DNA of 64,000 nt. It comes from Humisphaera borealis (GTDB lineage: Bacteria; Planctomycetota; Phycisphaerae; Tepidisphaerales; Tepidisphaeraceae). The stretch's first letter is position 1. Every line of letters begins with the position of its first letter. A model generated the notes under the pieces. That model was not told where the DNA came from and ran no database searches. It saw only the letters and a list, made by a program, of their open reading frames with translations. The position numbers and the translations under genes are program-made. The stretch is taken from contig NZ_CP063458.1 of assembly GCF_015169395.1 (NCBI RefSeq), forward strand, positions 4,030,001 through 4,094,000. Direction: 5' to 3'. Of this stretch, positions 8,817-22,000 are shown in pieces.

Positions 8817-10040
8817 ATGATGCGTCGAATCTGTTTGGCCTGCGGAACCGTTGCCGCCGGTCTTTTCTTGTGCGCAGCCGACTCTCGAGCTGCGGTGATT
8901 CATGGCCAGATCAATGTCGTCCAGAATGATGGCGGCAACCTGGCCACGTCAATTAGCCTTTCCACCCCCGTGGCGTCGCCGGGCTTCGGACTAAACGGTG
9001 GAAACCGAGGCGACTACAACCTGTCACTCAACATGACCTATGCCGACGGCATCGTCATGAGCCATGTGCGACAGAACGGCCGCGACAACGACGCCGTTGG
9101 TGGGGGTCTCGGGGGCGCGGACGGTGCTCCATTCGGTGGCATCCGCTTCGCGTCCACCGCGGTTGATCGAGTAGGAGCCGGTTGGTTTGTACCGGTCTTC
9201 AACTCGTCTAACGCCACGGATGCAGGCGGTGATGAGTTCAATATCAACGTCGCGGCGGCCTATTTCCCCTATACGGAGTACCTCGGCGGCCATTTGAGGA
9301 ATGCTGCGGGAACCAATGGCGGTCCGAACGACCAGCTCGCCTCCGCGACTTCCAGTTTGGTTCTCGGGACGCATGTCGTCGACCTCAGCACCGCGACCAC
9401 GCCCGCCCCCGGTCAGACCCTGATCGACTTCCGGACCTTGAATGCAAATACCCGTTCCGGGCCGATCCTCGCTTCCAGCGCCAGCGGAATCCTGTTGGCG
9501 ACGGGGGGAAAGAATGAGGACAACTACGCGATGACCCGCGCCAACGCCGACGGTACGTTTACCGTTCTCAGCCACGACAACGGGGCGAACGGTGCTTCGT
9601 TCGAGCAGGACTATGTCGCATTCGTCTACGTCGCAGCTGACGACCCCAATGTCGTTGCGATGGGCCGAGTCCTCAACGACGGAACCGCCGTCGCAGGCAC
9701 ATCCAGTGGTGCCTACTCGATCACCAAGGGGCCCACAGGCATTTGGTATTTGACTGTCAACGGGCATTCCGATGCCACGGGAACGTTGATGATCACGGCA
9801 AACGCAGAAGCCGCCGGCAACACGCCGGACAACCTGCTGACTTACGAATGGGACCCGATCAACAGCCGATTCGAGATCCAGACTCGCGATCTTCCCGGCG
9901 TCGGGCTTCAGGACGCCGGCACGGGAGTAGCAGCATTCAGCTTTGCGTTCTTCGCCGTACCCGAGCCGACCGCGCTGGGCCTTATAGTCCCAGCTGGTCT
10001 CCTGGCCCTTCGACGACATCGCCGATGCAAGATCGAGTAG
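8817..10040 (+). CDS. PEP-CTERM exported protein
   Basis: This 407-residue protein starts with a signal peptide (CGTVAAGLFLCAADSRA). It ends with VPEPTALGLIVPAGLLAL followed by RRHRR, the PEP-CTERM pattern read by an exosortase/archaeosortase system. The body is rich in Asn, Gly and Asp and has no enzyme motif I recognise. The start has a GGGAGA ribosome site. A 7-bp hairpin (8768-8774 with 8783-8789) lies in the region just upstream and could be part of the 5' leader. A clear terminator follows, so it is monocistronic. Confidence 0.82.
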   Translation: MMRRICLACGTVAAGLFLCAADSRAAVIHGQINVVQNDGGNLATSISLSTPVASPGFGLNGGNRGDYNLSLNMTYADGIVMSHVRQNGRDNDAVGGGLGGADGAPFGGIRFASTAVDRVGAGWFVPVFNSSNATDAGGDEFNINVAAAYFPYTEYLGGHLRNAAGTNGGPNDQLASATSSLVLGTHVVDLSTATTPAPGQTLIDFRTLNANTRSGPILASSASGILLATGGKNEDNYAMTRANADGTFTVLSHDNGANGASFEQDYVAFVYVAADDPNVVAMGRVLNDGTAVAGTSSGAYSITKGPTGIWYLTVNGHSDATGTLMITANAEAAGNTPDNLLTYEWDPINSRFEIQTRDLPGVGLQDAGTGVAAFSFAFFAVPEPTALGLIVPAGLLALRRHRRCKIE

Positions 10041-10070
10041 CACCAGCGTTGCAGCACCTCATCACTTGCC

Positions 10071-10107
10071 AAACCCCGGCCCGCTAAGAGGCCGGGGTTT
10101 GGTATTG
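10071..10107 (+). terminator. Terminator of the PEP-CTERM gene
   Basis: A perfect 11-bp stem (10071-10081 with 10090-10100) ends in TTT on the plus strand and starts with AAA. The symmetry means it could also work for leftward transcripts. Confidence 0.75.
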
Positions 10108-10162
10108 GAATCCGTGGCTGAGGTGAATCAGCTGATCGGATGCACTACCATCGTTCCGAGCC

Positions 10163-10762
10163 ATGGACCTCGATCCCGCCTCCCTCACTTCCTCCCAGCG
10201 CTATAAGCTTCTCACCTGCCTCGTCGTCCCCCGGCCGATCGCGCTGGTGACGACGCTCAGCGACGCCGGGGTCGTGAACGCCGCACCCTTCAGCTTCTTC
10301 AATGTCGTGGGCTCCGAACCGCCGATCGTCGTGCTCGGGATCGGCGACCGGGCCGATGGCACACCGAAAGACACCGCGCTGAACATCCGCCGGACGCGGG
10401 AGTTCGTCGTCAACGTCGTCACCGAAGCGACCGCGGCGGGGATGAACGTCTGCGCGACCGATTTTCCGCCCGGCCAGAGCGAACTGCCGGCAGCAGGCTT
10501 TACGGCCGAGCCGTCGGTAAAAGTCCGCCCGCCCCGCATCGCCGAGTCGCCGGTGCACCTGGAGTGCCGCGAGGTCCAGACGATCGAGATCGGCGAGAAC
10601 CGGATCGTCATGGGAGAAGTCGTTCACATTCAGATTCGTGACGAGCTGATCGACCGCGACAAGATGTACGTCCGCACCGAGGCCATTCAGGCGATTGGCC
10701 GGATGCACGCTCCGAGTTGGTACTGCCGAACAAACGACTTGTTCGAACTGAAGCGGAAGTAG
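10163..10762 (+). CDS. Flavin reductase-like FMN-binding split-barrel protein
   Basis: This 199-residue protein matches the flavoredoxin/flavin-reductase-domain layout. It has PRPIALVTTLSDAGVVNAAP near the start (FMN phosphate contacts), SFFNVVGSEPPIVVLGI, and TREFVVNVVTE, with a C-terminal QAIGRMHAPSWYCRT motif. Such proteins bind FMN and take part in electron transfer or reduce flavins with NAD(P)H in the cytoplasm. There is no signal peptide. A TACCAT box 11 bases before the ATG leaves room only for a very short leader. The real electron partner is not indicated by neighbours. Confidence 0.85.
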   Translation: MDLDPASLTSSQRYKLLTCLVVPRPIALVTTLSDAGVVNAAPFSFFNVVGSEPPIVVLGIGDRADGTPKDTALNIRRTREFVVNVVTEATAAGMNVCATDFPPGQSELPAAGFTAEPSVKVRPPRIAESPVHLECREVQTIEIGENRIVMGEVVHIQIRDELIDRDKMYVRTEAIQAIGRMHAPSWYCRTNDLFELKRK

Positions 10763-10767
10763 TCAGG

Positions 10768-10843
10768 GTCAGCAGCCAGTAGGCAGAAATACAATGCCGA
10801 CTTCCGGTTACTAGCTTCCGGTGTCTGCCTACCGCCTGCTGAC
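10768..10843. repeat. Long imperfect inverted repeat in an intergenic spacer
   Basis: Twenty bases at 10768-10787 are nearly the reverse complement of 10824-10843, with 36 bases between that contain a repeated CTTCCGG. It lies between the flavin reductase stop and the HAD start and could be a terminator-like hairpin or a REP-type element. The right arm overlaps the expected -35 zone of the next gene. Confidence 0.55.
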
Positions 10844-10873
10844 TACTCCCCCGAAATCGCCTACCCTTCGGCC

Positions 10874-11533
10874 ATGCCTATACAAGCAGTGATCTTCGAC
10901 ATGGACGGCCTGATGATCGATTCCGAGCGGGTCTATTGGCAGGCGGGGCGGGAGGTGGCGAATCGGTACGGCAAGACGGTGAAGGACGCGACCCTCGGTC
11001 GCATGATGGGGCGTTCGCCGATCGATTCAATGACGGTGTTTGCCACCGAGACGGATATTGCGGTCGATCCGTTGGCTCTGCTTGCCGAGCGCGACGCGCG
11101 GGTCTATGAAATCCTTCGCGCCGAAGCCACGCCCATGCCCGGGCTGTTCGAAACGCTGGATCGCCTGAGCGACGTCTACACGCTCGCGATCGCCACCAGC
11201 GCCAAGCGGTACTTCGTCGATGTCATTGACGCCCGGCTGAACTTTGTTCGTTACTTCAAGGCGGTCCAGACGAGCGAAGGCGTCGTCAACGGCAAGCCCG
11301 CCCCGGAGATCTACCACAAGGCGATGAAGCAGATTGGCATGCAGCCGGAACACTGCGTGGTGCTGGAAGACTCCAGCAACGGTGCCCGCGCGGGCAAAAG
11401 CTCGGGCGCGTACACGATCGCTGTCCCCAGCGAACACACGCGAGATCAGGACTTCTCCTTCGTCGACTACATCGCGAAGGACCTGACCGACGCAGCGGCG
11501 AAAATCATGGCGATTGGTTCCCCTCTCCCCTAA
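10874..11533 (+). CDS. HAD-superfamily phosphatase, beta-phosphoglucomutase-like
   Basis: This 219-residue cytoplasmic hydrolase has all four HAD motifs: DMD (nucleophile Asp9, acid/base Asp11), the Ser/Thr motif in IATSAKR, the Lys in GKPAPEIY, and the acidic VLEDSSNG. The helical cap between motifs I and II is of the size seen in beta-phosphoglucomutase and small sugar-phosphate phosphatases; the substrate cannot be read. TACCCT at 10862-10867 stands exactly six bases before the ATG and no ribosome site is present, so a leaderless transcript is likely. The last residues run into a Pro-rich tail. Confidence 0.88.
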   Translation: MPIQAVIFDMDGLMIDSERVYWQAGREVANRYGKTVKDATLGRMMGRSPIDSMTVFATETDIAVDPLALLAERDARVYEILRAEATPMPGLFETLDRLSDVYTLAIATSAKRYFVDVIDARLNFVRYFKAVQTSEGVVNGKPAPEIYHKAMKQIGMQPEHCVVLEDSSNGARAGKSSGAYTIAVPSEHTRDQDFSFVDYIAKDLTDAAAKIMAIGSPLP

Positions 11534-11569
11534 GTACATGGGCGAGAGGACCGGAGCTACAATCCCGAC

Positions 11570-12532
11570 ATGAAATCCATCCGCGTTTCCGAATTCGGCG
11601 AGCCTTCAGTGCTCAAACTTGAAGAGGTCCCCGATCCCGTCGCCGCGGCGGGGCAGGTGGTCGTCAAGCTGCACGCGATCGGCGTGAATCCCGTCGAAAC
11701 CTATGTCCGCAAGGGCATCTACGGCCCGCGCGCCTTTCCTTATACGCCGGGCAGCGATGGCGCTGGCGTGGTCGAAACGGTCGGGCCGGGCGTGACTGCG
11801 TTCAAGCCCGGCGATCGGGTTTACGTCAGCACTGCTGTCAGCGGAACCTATGCCGAGAAGGCACTGTGTACTGTGGCCGGTGTGCATCCGCTGCCGGCAT
11901 CGGTGTCGTTCGAACAAGGTGCCGCGCTGGGTGTTCCTTACGCCACCGCGTACCAGGCGCTGCGCCATCGCGCACGAGCCGAGGCGGGTGAAACACTTCT
12001 GATTCATGGTGCAACCGGTGGTGTGGGCGTTGCGGCCGTTCAGATCGCCCGGGCGATGGGGCTAAGGGTGATCGGCACCGGTGGCAGCCAGCGAGGCCGT
12101 TCGATGATCCTCAAGGAAGGCGCGCACCATGCCCTGGATCACACCGCGTCCGGCTATCTCGACGAGGTGATGTCTCTCACCGGCGGCAACGGCGTAAACC
12201 TCATTCTCGAGATGCTCGCCAACGTCAATCTCGCCAAGGACCTGACCGTGCTCGCCAAGTTCGGCAGGGTGGTCGTCATCGGCAATCGCGGCAAGATCGA
12301 GATCGACCCCCGCGAAACCATGAAGCGCGATGCCGAGATTCGCGGCATGACGCTCTTCAACGCCACCGAGCGTGATCTTCATGCCATTCACTCGGCACTG
12401 GTGGCCGGTCTGGAGAACGGATCGCTCCGGCCGATCGTTGGTCAGACGCTCGCCCTGGCCGAGGCCGCGAAAGCTCACGAGGAAGTGATGAAGCCGAGTG
12501 GCGCGTTCGGGAAAATCGTGCTGAGGCCATGA
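11570..12532 (+). CDS. Zinc-independent NADPH:quinone reductase / zeta-crystallin-like oxidoreductase
   Basis: This 320-residue protein of the medium-chain dehydrogenase family has an N-terminal catalytic barrel (GVNPVETYVRKG, PGSDGAGVVETVG) and a Rossmann domain with the NADPH motif IHGATGGVGVAAVQ near residue 146. Zinc-binding cysteines of alcohol dehydrogenases are absent, and the residues match quinone oxidoreductases. The likely reaction is one-electron reduction of quinones or of enones with NADPH. TACAAT (11558-11563) lies six bases before the ATG, suggesting leaderless expression. An ISL3 element now sits between this gene and what seems to be its original terminator. Confidence 0.9.
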   Translation: MKSIRVSEFGEPSVLKLEEVPDPVAAAGQVVVKLHAIGVNPVETYVRKGIYGPRAFPYTPGSDGAGVVETVGPGVTAFKPGDRVYVSTAVSGTYAEKALCTVAGVHPLPASVSFEQGAALGVPYATAYQALRHRARAEAGETLLIHGATGGVGVAAVQIARAMGLRVIGTGGSQRGRSMILKEGAHHALDHTASGYLDEVMSLTGGNGVNLILEMLANVNLAKDLTVLAKFGRVVVIGNRGKIEIDPRETMKRDAEIRGMTLFNATERDLHAIHSALVAGLENGSLRPIVGQTLALAEAAKAHEEVMKPSGAFGKIVLRP

Positions 12533-12571
12533 CGGTTTTGCCAAGACCGTGAGGCTGACCCGATAAAAAAA

Positions 12572-13913
12572 GGTTCTTCTCCCATCTGCGGGGAGTGAAG
12601 GATAGGAATAGAGCAACGGCAGCCGCTGCGTATCTTGGAGTTACCAGGCTTCAAGACGCAGGAGGCTGCCGTTGTCGATCGAAGAACTTACCGCCCTCCT
12701 CGGCGGCTGGAAAGGCTATACGCTCGGGACCGTCGGACGCGTCGAACCCGGCCAGCACGGACCGACCCTTCCGGAAGTTCACCTGGAACTCCATCCCGTC
12801 CGCGACCACCCCCGCGTCTGCTCCGGCTGCGGCAAGACCTGTCGCTCGATTCATGATACCGCTGAACGCTGGGTCGACGATCTGCCGATTTTCGACGCCA
12901 TGACCCGGCTGCTGGTGCATCGCGTTCGCGTCGCCTGTCCGGACTGCGGGCCGAAGGTCGAGAAGCTCGACTGGCTGGAGCCCTACGCCCGCGTGACCAC
13001 CCGCATGGCCCGCAGCGTCGCGCAGCTCTGCCGGGTGCTGCCGATCAAGCATGTCGCCGACTACTTCGGGCTGAACTGGAAGACGGTCAAGAAGATCGAC
13101 AAGGCCTGGCTCACGCGTACGCTCGGACCGGTCGACCTCGACGGCGTGACGAAGCTGGCGATGGACGAGTTCGCGATCCAGAAGGGTCATCGCTATGCGA
13201 CGGTCGTGATCGATCCGAACTGCAAACGCGTGCTTTGGGTGGGCCGCGGCCGCAGCCGGGAGGAGGTCCGGCCGTTCTTCGAACTGCTCGGCCCCGAGCG
13301 TTGCAAACGGATCGTGGCGGTGGCGATGGACATGAACGCCGCGTACGACCTGGAGGTGCGGGAACACTGTCCCAACGCCGAGGTGGTGTACGACCTGTTC
13401 CACGTCGTCGCCAAGTACGGGCGTGAGGTGGTGGACCGGGTCCGCGTGGACGAGGCGAACAAGGTGAAAGACGACAAGCCGGCGCGGAAGGTGATTAAGG
13501 GCTCACGCTGGCTGCTGCTGCGAAACGCCGACAACATCGAGAAGGAGCAGGACCGGATCCGGCTGGCGGAACTGCTCAAGGCCAACCGCAAGCTGGCGGC
13601 GGTCTATGTGCTGAAGGACGACCTGAAAGAGCTGTGGTTCTACCGGCACGTGGGCTACGCGAAGCAGTTCTGGGATGAGTGGTACGGCAGAGCGATCCGC
13701 AGCCGGATCGATCCGCTGAAGCGGTTCGCCGGGAAGCTCAAGGGATACTTGCCGGGGATCCTGAGTCACTGCCGATTCCCGTTGAACACTAGCGTGCTGG
13801 AGGGGATCAACAACAAGATCAAGGTGATCAAGCGGATGGCCTACGGGTATCGTGACGACGCCTATTTCTTCCTCAAGATCCGCCAGGCGTTCCCCGGAGT
13901 TGGGAGATGAACC
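12572..13913 (+). mobile_element. Complete ISL3-family insertion sequence, 1342 bp
   Basis: The ends are 23-bp inverted repeats (12572-12594 and 13891-13913) matching at about 20 of 23 positions and starting GGTTC. A perfect 8-bp direct repeat borders both sides. One transposase gene fills the element, and its stop codon lies inside the right inverted repeat. Intact ends and duplication point to a recent, probably still mobile, insertion. Confidence 0.92.
12672..13910 (+). CDS. ISL3-family transposase
   Basis: This 412-residue transposase has an N-terminal zinc-finger-like region with paired cysteines (CSGCGK near residue 56 and CPDCG near residue 94). A helix-turn-helix stretch follows (PIKHVADYFGLNWKTVKKID), then the DDE domain with AMDEFAIQKGHRYATVVID, VAMDMNAAY and LEGINNKIKVIKRMAYGYRD. 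It cuts and rejoins DNA at the inverted repeats. Translation starts at a TTG eight bases after an AGGAGG ribosome site. The length is normal and no disruption is seen, so it is probably active. Confidence 0.92.
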   Translation: MSIEELTALLGGWKGYTLGTVGRVEPGQHGPTLPEVHLELHPVRDHPRVCSGCGKTCRSIHDTAERWVDDLPIFDAMTRLLVHRVRVACPDCGPKVEKLDWLEPYARVTTRMARSVAQLCRVLPIKHVADYFGLNWKTVKKIDKAWLTRTLGPVDLDGVTKLAMDEFAIQKGHRYATVVIDPNCKRVLWVGRGRSREEVRPFFELLGPERCKRIVAVAMDMNAAYDLEVREHCPNAEVVYDLFHVVAKYGREVVDRVRVDEANKVKDDKPARKVIKGSRWLLLRNADNIEKEQDRIRLAELLKANRKLAAVYVLKDDLKELWFYRHVGYAKQFWDEWYGRAIRSRIDPLKRFAGKLKGYLPGILSHCRFPLNTSVLEGINNKIKVIKRMAYGYRDDAYFFLKIRQAFPGVGR

Positions 13914-13924
13914 TAAAAAAAGAG

Positions 13925-13957
13925 CCGGGCGACCCGAAGGTCGCCCGGTTTATTTTT
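13925..13957 (+). terminator. Terminator displaced by the IS insertion
   Basis: A perfect 10-bp stem (13925-13934 with 13939-13948) and a CGAA tetraloop are followed by TTTATTTTT. Without the IS it would lie about 45 bases after the quinone reductase stop, so it was probably that gene's terminator. Confidence 0.8.
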
Positions 13958-14173
13958 AAAAGTGCGCCGGGGTGGAGAAGGAGGGGGGGGGCCTTCTCCG
14001 GGGGATGACCCCGACGCAAGTACGACCTTATTAATATGTCGCAAGCGAGTCAAGAAATCGCGCCGCTTTTGCCAGCCCGTTACCACGCCTGCGAGATATG
14101 CCGACTGTTCAATACGAGTATGGCGGAGACAGGCTCAGCGGCGTCAGTTTGAGCGGATCAACCGCTCGTAAGG

Positions 14174-14854
14174 TCACAGGTCCACGAACGCCCCGGGTCC
14201 GAGTGCGAGCCCGACGATTCCCCTGGCTTTGAGTTCGGTGGCGAATGCGGCTGCGTCTTGGGCGATGGGGGACCAAGTGTTGTAGTGGATGGGCAGCACC
14301 GCCTTGGCGTTCAGCCACTGGGCGGCGAGCAAGGCATGCTTCGGGCCCATGGTATAGCGGTCGCCGATGGGAAGGCATGCGAGGTCGATGTTCCAGAGTT
14401 CGCCGATGATCTTCATGTCGCCGAAAAGGGCGGTATCGCCGGCGAAATAGATTGTCTTTCCGCCGATCTCGATCACCCAGCCTGCCGGCTCGCCGCCATA
14501 GCTGCCGTCGGGAAAGCTGCTGGTATGGAACGCCAGGGTGAGCGTCGCCTTGCCCCAGGGGAACTTCACCGACCCGCCATGGTTCATTGCCTCGGTCTTA
14601 AGGCCCTTCTTTTCGTAGTGTGTGGCGATCTCGTAGTTGGCGGCGATGACCGCGCTGGTGCGCCGGGCGATCGGCTCGGCGTCGTCGGTGTGATCGAAGT
14701 GGGCATGGCTCAGCAGGATGTGCGTCGGGTTGACGTCCTTCGCCTTGCAATCGGCGACGCCGTTGTTGTCGTAGAACGGATCGAACTGAATGCGGTGTTC
14801 GCCGTGATGAACTTCGACGTTGGAATGGCCGTGGTAGATGATTCGGACGGACAT
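14174..14854 (-). CDS. UPF0173 metal-dependent hydrolase (metallo-beta-lactamase fold)
   Basis: This 226-residue protein has the metal-binding motif LLSHAHFDHTDD near residue 50, a second ligand region KTIYFAGDTALFGDM near residue 135, and a late His in VLPIHYNTW. These are hallmarks of the UPF0173 (YtkL-like) branch of metallo-beta-lactamase hydrolases; the natural substrate is not established. The ATG at 14854 is chosen over one 23 codons upstream because a GGAG ribosome site lies seven to eight bases ahead and the family starts with a short beta-strand as here. It lies downstream of the SNF2 gene on the same strand, with about 110 bp between them. Confidence 0.9.
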   Translation of the reverse strand: MSVRIIYHGHSNVEVHHGEHRIQFDPFYDNNGVADCKAKDVNPTHILLSHAHFDHTDDAEPIARRTSAVIAANYEIATHYEKKGLKTEAMNHGGSVKFPWGKATLTLAFHTSSFPDGSYGGEPAGWVIEIGGKTIYFAGDTALFGDMKIIGELWNIDLACLPIGDRYTMGPKHALLAAQWLNAKAVLPIHYNTWSPIAQDAAAFATELKARGIVGLALGPGAFVDL

Positions 14855-14963
14855 TGTCGTTCTCCGTGGTGCTTCCGCGACCTTCCCGACAATCGCCCAT
14901 AATAGCATCGGTCCGGCGGCCATGCCGTCGGACCGATGACGATACGCAGTTGACGTTTGCCAG

Positions 14964-18629
<3,666 letters not shown>

Positions 18630-18853
18630 CCGCAAAGCTCCTGCACCGCGAAGCGGCCGCCGAATCCTTCAGCACCGATCGGCCGCCACACCAGCGCCGG
18701 ACCGGAAACGCGACATCATACCAATGCTCGGCCGGGTTGCACCCTGATTAGGCGGTTGTGAATAAAACGATTGCAAACTGTGGACAGCAAGGTTGTGATC
18801 GCGCGTCGGGAATCGGAGACGATGGGCGCGGTCCTTAGGCCCGAAGGGTCGCA

Positions 18854-19010
18854 ATTCTATAGCCCAGCCCAGCGGGCTGGGTCAGCATTCGAGTGACGCG
18901 AAGGCCTGACGGGCCGCGATACGGGTACGGTCGTGGTCCGTACTTCGCCCTTTCAGCGCTGATGACCTTTAGGATCACACAACCCAGCCCCATGGGCTGG
19001 GCTATAGAAT
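18854..19010. repeat. REP/MITE-like element with palindromic termini
   Basis: The 29 bases at 18854-18882 and the reverse complement of 18982-19010 match at 27 of 29 positions. Each arm is itself partly palindromic (CCCAGCCC...GGGCTGGG) and begins or ends with ATTCTATAG. The 99-base interior has further small palindromes. This is the layout of paired REP sequences mobilised by REP-associated tyrosine transposases; no such transposase is in the window. Confidence 0.65.
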
Positions 19011-19083
19011 GTCGGCCCGTTGGGCCTGCAATCGGAAGAGCGTTGGAGTACGAATTCAGGTCGTCGGTTCAGCAGGAGGTCGA

Positions 19084-22000
19084 ATGGTTTGCACGAGAGT
19101 CATCGCTCGCATGTTCGCCGTAATGATCCTCCTCGGCCTCGCGGCGATCGGCGTTCGTGCCGCGCCGGTCACGCTGGTCGCCCCCACCGAAAAACTCTCG
19201 CCCCAGCAGCAGCAGGCGACGTTTAAACTTCCGCCGGGCTTTAAAATCCAGCTCGTCGCCGCCGAACCCGACATCGCCAAGCCGATGAACATCGCGTTCG
19301 ACGACCGTGGCCGGCTCTGGGTGACCGACACCCTCGAATACCCCTGGCCCGCCGAAGCCGGCAAAGGCCGCGACAGCGTGAAAGTGCTGTCCGATTTCGG
19401 CGATGACGGCCGGGCAAAGAAGGTCACGACCTTTGTCAGTGGGTTGAACATTCCCCTGGGCGTGCTGCCGATCGGCGACGCAGACGGAAAGTCCAGTGCC
19501 ATCGTCTACTCCATCCCCGAAATCCGCCGCTACCACGACACCGACGGCGACGGGAAATCCGACAAGAGCGAAAAGCTGCTCGGCGGGTTCGGCAACGTCG
19601 ACACCCACGGCATGACGAACAACTTCGTCCGCGGCTTCGACGGCTACGTCTACGCCAACCATGGCTTTCGCAACGATTCAGTCGTCACCGGCACCGACGG
19701 CTCGACGATCACCATGAACTCGGGCAACACCTACCGGTTCGCCCCTGACGGGACAAAGGTCCGGTTTCACGCCCGCGGGCAGGTCAACCCGTTCGGGCTG
19801 GCGTTCGACCCTCTCGGAAATCTCTATTCGGCGGATTGCCATACCCGCCCGCAGTACCTGCTCCTGCGCGGCGCGGTCTATCCGAGTTTCGGCAAGCCTG
19901 ACGACGGCCTGGGCTTCGGCCCGGAGATGTGCCCGCACGGCCACGGCTCGACGGGCATTGCCGGCACGATGGTCTATGCCGCCGAGCAGTTTCCCGAGGA
20001 GTACCGTGGCAATCTGTTCAACGGGAATCCGGTAACGAATACCATCAACCGCGACAAGATCGAACGAACCGGTAGCACACCGCGAGCCGTCGAGCAGCCG
20101 GAGTTTCTTACCAGTAGCGACCCCTGGTTCCGCCCCGTACAAGTGAAGCTGGGCCCCGATGGCGCGATGTACATTGCCGACTTTTACAACAAGATCATCG
20201 GGCACTATGAGGTCGATCTAAAACACCCCGGCCGCGACCGCACCAGCGGGCGCATCTGGCGGGTCGTCTACAAAGGAGACGCCACCACGGCCCCGCCGCC
20301 CAAGATGCCCGATATGTCCAAGGCGTCGCCGGAAGAGCTTGTCACGCTGCTGGGGGGCAACAATCTGACGGTGGCGCTGTCGGCGTTGAATCGTCTTGCC
20401 GACGAAGGGCCGGCCAAGTCGGAGTCTGCGGTGCGCGCCGCATTCGCGGCAAATGCGAACGACCACGTCGTCCGAAGAATCGGTTCAATGTGGGTGCTCG
20501 CCCGCTGGGGTAAGTTGACACCGGATGAACTCGTTCGAGTCGCCCAGGACCGCCACCCGGCGATTCGCCTGCATGCGATGCGTGTTTTGTCGGAGCAGAC
20601 GTCGTTGACCGACAGCGAGCGCACTGCCGCGGTTGAGGCACTCAAGGACGGCATTTCCCTCGTCCGCCGGGCGGCGACCGAGGCCTTGGCGCTTCATCCT
20701 CATGCGACGGCGATCGCGCCATTGCTCAAAGCCGCCGCCGATACCGACCCCGCCGACACCCACCTCGCTCACGCCCTGAAGATCGCAATGCGGGAGCAGC
20801 TATCGCACACCGACTACCTCACAAATCCGGAGGTGGCGGCGCTTTCCAGGGAAAATCGCGTTCGACTGCTGGAGGTCGCGCTCGGCGTGCAGTCGCCGCA
20901 GGCTGGTGCGTACGCGGCGGCAAGTGTGGCGAGCGACTCACTCCCGGCACCGCTGGCCGCCCGCGCGTTGCGACATGCCGTGCAGTTCGCCGTCGACGAC
21001 GCCTCCATCGAGCGCATCGCCGCGACCGCGCAGTCCACATTCGCCGGCGACTTCGACCTGCAGCTCGACGCGCTGGAGAACATCCGAACCGCGCTCCAGG
21101 CCCGCGGCGGACCGACGCCGGAATCGGTGCGGACATGGGCGACGAAGGTCGTCGAGCAGGTACTGCGTCCGTCTGCGGGCTCGACCGATGCCGCGCTCGC
21201 CTGGGCCAGCCGGCCGATCGATCCTGCCGCGCCGAAGTTTGACGACCCCTGGACACCGCAGTCGCGCAAGTGTGCTGATGGCGTCTCGGCCGACTTCTGG
21301 AGCAGCCTGCCGAAGGGGGAGACGCTGACCGGCGTTCTGCGATCCAAGCCCTTCTCCGCTCCTCCGAAACTGTCGCTATGGATCGCCGGTCACAACGGTT
21401 TGCCGGCATCGAAGGACCCGGTCAAGAACCTCGTCCGGCTGGTGGATGCCGCGAGCGGCGAGGTGCTCGCTGAAGCGCCGGCTGCGCGGAACGACACCGC
21501 AAAGCAGACGACCTGGGATCTGTCCAAAGTCGCCGGCCGGCAGGTGGCGATCGAAGCCGTGGACGCCGACACGCGCACCGCTTACGCCTGGATCGCGTTC
21601 GGCCGGATCGAGCCGGCCGTCGCATCGATCCCGCCTTCCGGTCAGGACCTTCGCAAGCGGCTCGGCCGGGCCGTTGACCTGGCCGGCGCGATGAAGGTGC
21701 AATCGGCCGCCGATCCGGTGCGAACCCTACTGATGTCGGCGTCGGCCGATGTGGCCCTTCGGGTCTCGGCGGCTCGGGCGATCGCCGCGATCGACCCCGC
21801 CGGCGCGGTGCAACCGATCGTCGCCGTGCTGAACGACCCCGCCGCGCCGCCGGCGCTTCGCTTGGGGTTTGCCGCCGCGCTGGGCAACGTTCGCGATCCC
21901 GCCGCCGCCCCGGCGATGCTGACGGCGATCACCGTCGCGCCGCAGAACGTGCAGAAGTCGCTGGCGCTGGCAATGTCCGGCACGCGGCAGGGGGCTGACG

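Larger units (their letters stand above)
12564..13921. repeat. 8-bp target-site duplication flanking the ISL3 element
   Basis: The octamer TAAAAAAA occurs at 12564-12571 and again at 13914-13921, directly bordering the two inverted repeats. ISL3-family elements typically duplicate 8 bp of AT-rich target. Confidence 0.85.

Noticed and set aside
13975-14010. G-rich run with GGAGAAGG...CCTTCTCC as a terminator or regulatory hairpin
   Set aside because: The homopolymer G9 loop and lack of a T tract make it a weak candidate, and a clear terminator is already 25 bases upstream.
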